Assembly: GCA_001972305.1 (NCBI GenBank)
Contig: BDDD01001796.1
Span: 62,001-126,000, forward strand
DNA: 64,000 nucleotides
DNA from: Cephalotus follicularis
Lineage: Eukaryota; Streptophyta; Magnoliopsida; Oxalidales; Cephalotaceae
Reading direction: 5' to 3'
Notes under the pieces: model-generated
Databases searched by the model: none
What the model saw: the letters and a program-made list of their open reading frames with translations, nothing else
What the model was told of the DNA's origin: nothing
Translations under genes and position numbers: made by a program
In this document: positions 61,290-64,000 of the stretch, one piece after another
How the letters are laid out: the number at the start of each line of letters is the position of its first letter
Numbering within the stretch: the first letter of the stretch is position 1

Positions 61290-61690
61290 CTCTGTCCGAG
61301 GAGAACATGTTGTCCGAGGAGATGTCCGAGGAGAACGTGTTGTCCGGGGAGGACATGCCAGGGGATGACATACCCGGGGAGGACATGCCCGGGGGAGGCA
61401 TGCCCGGGGAGGCATTCTCGGGGGAGGCAAGCCGGGGGAGGACATGCCCGGGGAGGACATGTCCGGGGTCAGTCGTCCAATGAGCACATGCTCGAGGATG
61501 GGTCATCCGGGGAAGGTATGTCTTAGGATGGAGGTGCAGTCCTGGCTTGTGTTTGTTGTTTTGGAGCGTTCGCGCGGGGGGGGGGGGGGTCATGCCCGGG
61601 GAGGACATGCCTGAGGAGGACATTCCCGGGGAGGACATGCCCGGAGAGGACATGTCCGAGGTTAGTCATCCAATGAGGACATTCCGAGGA
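61290..61690 (+). repeat. 15-bp GC-rich minisatellite and G14 run
   Basis: Variants of GAGGACATGCCCGGG recur in two blocks (about 61300-61470 and 61595-61660). Fourteen consecutive G lie at 61576-61589. In one frame the unit reads EDMPG, but I regard this as a by-product of the 15-base period. Confidence 0.9.
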
Positions 61691-62088
61691 TGGCTCGTCC
61701 AGGGAAGGTATGTCTTAGGATGGAGGTGCAGGCCTGGCTTGTGTTATGTCGTGTTGTGTTGTGTGGTGTTGGCATCCCCTTCCCGGGACCCCTGGCAAGA
61801 TGTAGTGTTACGTTCTCTACCCTGGCTCCCTCCCCTGGCATGTTCCTTTAGTGGAACGGTGCGTTTGGGAAGTGGTTATGGTGTGTGCTTCCTTTAGTAA
61901 AATGGTGAGTTTTGGAATGGTTTTATGTAAGGGTTATTTACAATTTTACCATTCCTTCTTTGTCCCTTCTCTGCCATGTGTTTCTTCTTGCATACGTGGC
62001 ATTTTTGGCTTAGAGGAGATGGGAAATTCCTCCTTCCTGCCGGGCGATTCGTCCGTGGTGGCTACCCTGAGGGACGAGTCGTCACAGT

Positions 62089-62100
62089 TGGTATCAGAGA
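62089..62100 (+). promoter_or_regulatory. Primer binding site of Gyp-D (tRNA-Met type)
   Basis: TGGTATCAGAGA starts two bases after the LTR end GTCACA. It matches the plant initiator-Met-tRNA complement except for its last base. Confidence 0.9.
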
Positions 62101-62245
62101 GACCGGTTTGTGGTTCTAGTGCATGTTTTTCCTTCTTGTTGTGTGTTGATGGTTTCTGAGGTTTTATATGTTGGGTTTTGCATTACATGCATGGCATACA
62201 TATAGAACGTGTTGTTACGGTGGTTTCTTGCCTTGTGTGTGAACG

Positions 62246-63378
62246 ATGATGCGTCGTAATGGCACCAGAGGTCATGACCGGATTGGGGGCAAAGCAACCT
62301 CCAGGCCAGCTGGGGATCGAGAAGCACAGAATGTTCAGTCGGACGTGCATGCAAATCCTGGAGTTGAGGCCAGGGAAAGCAGGCCGGCAGAGGTCGTGGA
62401 TCATGCTGGGCAGTCTGCTGCTCAAGCACCTCTTCCGGTTGTTGCGGGAAGTCAGTCTGAGCTGTTACAGGCTTTTACCATATGGGCTCAAACCGTTGGG
62501 ACAACCAGACCTCAACCCTTGCCACTTGAACATGTGCAGCGCCTTGGGGCTATTGTATTTGAAAGATATGCGAACCCCGCTAATGTAGACACTTATTTAA
62601 ACCATATAGAGCGGATATTTGAAAGGATTGATATATCCGTGGACCAGCGGGTAGGCAATGCATCCTTTTTGTTGGAGTAAGGAACCTTGCGTTGGTTGGA
62701 AGCTTTGAGTGCTAGGTTTGAGGATCCTCTGGAGATCACCTGGGCTGTGTTTATGAAAGAGTTCCGCCAGCATTTTCTTCCTCGTACCTATGTCCAGGAG
62801 CGGAGGGAGGAATTCTTGCGTTTGTATCAGGGTTCTATGTCGGTGGCACAGTACGAGCATATGTTTTTGGAGTTGTCTCATTTTACTCCTGCTTTGGTGG
62901 TTGATCAGGAGGAGAGATGCCAAAGGTTTTTGGATGACTTAAGGCCAGAGATACGGCATATAGTGGCAACCATTGATTGGAATGTTTGTGGTAATCTGGT
63001 GGAGTCGGCCATGAGGGTCGAGCTAAGCATAAATGAGCAGAGGAGCAGACAGGACCAAGGACATAAACGGTCTGCTTCGAATCTTCAAGTGGCGGAGAAT
63101 CCCTCCAAGAATCAGAGGACGAGGGGGCCTTCGTCTGCTAGTGGACCAGTTGGTAAGGGGAGTTGGGGTGGATCACCCCAGTAGTGGACTCAGGCTTCGG
63201 TCCCTAGTTTTTCTCATGGAACTCCTGAGATGGAGGGTGCAGTAGCCTTTTCGTCAGCTTCACGTTGTCAGCAGTGTGGTTGACACCATTTTGGTGAGTG
63301 TGGAGTGGAGACACGTTCTTGTTACCAATGTGGTCAGACCGGGCATTTGAGGAATCGATGTCCGTTGAGGTTGTAGGG
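62246..63378 (+). pseudogene. Gyp-D gag with two zinc knuckles
   Basis: The frame begins MMRRNGTRGHDRIGG at 62246. Capsid motifs: ERYANPANVDTYLNHIERIF (62550-62610), then after a stop at 62678, LRWLEALSARF, FMKEFRQHFLPRTYVQERR, YEHMFLELSHF and CQRFLDDLRPEI. Low-complexity linker, stop at 63182, then knuckles CQQCG-stop-HHFGEC (stop at 63282) and the intact CYQCGQTGHLRNRC (about 63320). The frame ends at 63376-63378. Gag would build particles and bind RNA. Without pol in cis the element would depend on a related autonomous copy; the stops suggest this copy no longer makes full gag. Confidence 0.88.
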
Positions 63379-63633
63379 TGCAACGGGGACACAAGGATTT
63401 GCATCCTCGGATGCACAGTCAACAGCCAGTTGGGAGCACCGGGTAGTGGAGTGGCTGCTCGGCAAGCCTCTGGTTCGGGGGCTGGTAGTAGTAGACCACC
63501 TGGAAGACCTATGGCCATTGCAAGGGTGTACAATTTGAAGACGGGTACATGCCTTACCACTCCTGCTGTAGATGAAGGTAAGTTTGTTTCTTCGGATCAT
63601 GTTTTTGTTATAAGTGTTCCACCTTTGTTTTAA
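63379..63633 (+). pseudogene. Gyp-D post-gag remnant ending before the polypurine tract
   Basis: In a frame shifted from gag, VAARQASGSGAGSSRPPGRP, then MAIARVYNLKTGTCLTTPAV, resembles the start of the protease region of chromoviruses (compare GRVFVL in Gyp-F at 17908). It ends VFVISVPPLF and stop at 63631. The active-site motif is missing, so the deletion of pol begins here. Confidence 0.65.
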
Positions 63634-63654
63634 ATTTTGGGGACGAAATTTCCT

Positions 63655-63667
63655 AAGGTGGGGAGGA
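63655..63667 (+). promoter_or_regulatory. Polypurine tract of Gyp-D
   Basis: AAGGTGGGGAGGA directly precedes TGTAATACCCCG. GGGGACGAAATTTCC lies just upstream, the shared chromovirus motif. Confidence 0.92.
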
Positions 63668-64000
63668 TGTAATACCCCGTACCTATTTTTAGAGGATTAT
63701 AAATTAAAGCCTTGTTTGGCACATGGAAGGGACTTAAGTGGGAATTGTGGTAAGTTATTTAAACATGTGGACATGATTAGTTTGGATTATTATATGATAT
63801 ATGGATTAGCTTCTTGGAGAAGCTTTGTGTTTTCCCAAGGTGATGATGATAAGATGGGAGTTGGTAAGTAGGCTGGCAGTGCCTTCTTGGTTAGTGGAGT
63901 TCGGCTTTGAGAGAGAGAAGTAAGAGAGAGCTGGTTTCTTCTTCTTCTTCTTCCCCCTTCTTTCGTGAGCATTTTGGTTGCCCTCTTTTGCTTTTGAGCT
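63668..64000 (+). repeat. Gyp-D 3' LTR, first 333 bp
   Basis: Aligns without gaps visible by eye to 59227-59559. The remainder is beyond the window. Confidence 0.93.

Larger units (their letters stand above)
59227..62086 (+). repeat. Gyp-D 5' LTR (2860 bp)
   Basis: It starts TGCAATACCTCGTACC (3' copy: TGTAATACCCCGTACC) and ends GGGACGAGTCGTCACA. It holds 25-bp repeats (60251-60330 and 60414-60464) and a GC-rich 15-bp minisatellite with a run of 14 G (61290-61690). Unlike the other LTRs here it is G-rich and nearly free of GTCGAC motifs. No gene is recognised. Confidence 0.9.
59227..64000 (+). mobile_element. Gyp-D: gag-only LTR retrotransposon, 3' LTR cut by window edge
   Basis: A 2860-bp 5' LTR, a tRNA-Met primer site, a 1.58-kb interior with gag and two zinc knuckles, a polypurine tract and the first 333 bp of the 3' LTR. 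Protease, RT, RNase H and integrase are absent, so it is non-autonomous. The two LTR starts differ at roughly 16 of 333 positions by eye, mostly transitions. The left target sequence would be TTCGA (59222-59226); the right copy is outside the window. Confidence 0.88.

Noticed and set aside
61241..61897. Possible repeat protein with EDMPG units
   Set aside because: The 15-bp minisatellite period makes open frames in several registers and on both strands; it sits inside an LTR and has no start context or domain.

Overview
This window is intergenic plant DNA made almost entirely of LTR retrotransposons inserted into one another. The organism is almost certainly a flowering plant with a repeat-rich genome. 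Evidence is chromodomain-bearing Ty3/gypsy (chromovirus, Tekay/Del-like) polyproteins with multi-kilobase LTRs, an Athila-type element with a tRNA-Asp-type primer binding site, a Ty1/copia tail, and initiator-Met-tRNA primer sites of the plant form (TGGTATCAGAG). I see no host gene, no tRNA or rRNA gene, no CRISPR array and no bacterial feature. I cannot name the species.

Layout. (1) 1-1803: 3' end of a Ty1/copia element (RNase H remnant, polypurine tract, truncated LTR). (2) 1804-9396: minus-strand chromovirus 'Gyp-A' (3' LTR, then integrase-chromodomain, RNase H, RT, protease and gag read right to left). A short 710-bp solo LTR sits in its 3' LTR. (3) 9397-23406: plus-strand chromovirus 'Gyp-F' inserted in the Gyp-A gag. 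Its 5' LTR carries a 2.66-kb solo LTR, and its 3' LTR is truncated and fused to pol. (4) 23407-24741: remainder of the Gyp-A 5' LTR. (5) 24742-57313: plus-strand Athila-like element 'Ath-C', split by at least four later insertions. These are a 4.6-kb solo LTR (25098-29725) that contains another solo LTR (26027-28111), a 2.8-kb solo LTR (30361-33163), a complete chromovirus 'Gyp-B' (38137-48238), and a minus-strand LTR (48365-57126) that itself holds two more LTR-type segments. The Ath-C RNase H reading frame can be followed across the two large inserts. (6) 57314-59226: an unclassified GC-rich fragment and a truncated LTR. (7) 59227-64000: 'Gyp-D', a gag-only element with a full 5' LTR and the first 333 bp of its 3' LTR.

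How the parts work. Each autonomous element would encode one gag-pol polyprotein (capsid, zinc knuckles, protease, RT, RNase H, integrase and, in the chromoviruses, a C-terminal chromodomain) transcribed from its LTR. None is intact. Gyp-B is the best preserved: a single 1504-codon frame, with no frameshift, interrupted by five stop codons and by substitutions at an RT and an integrase catalytic residue. Six insertions have matching 5-bp target-site duplications (ataag, aggag, attaa, aacct, ctaca, agcaa), so their ends and nesting are firm.

The most unusual signal is a family of short GTCGAC-centred motifs (forms like AAGCGTCGACGGTTT and CAGTCGACTG). They recur in clusters inside nearly every LTR here, whatever its family or clade.
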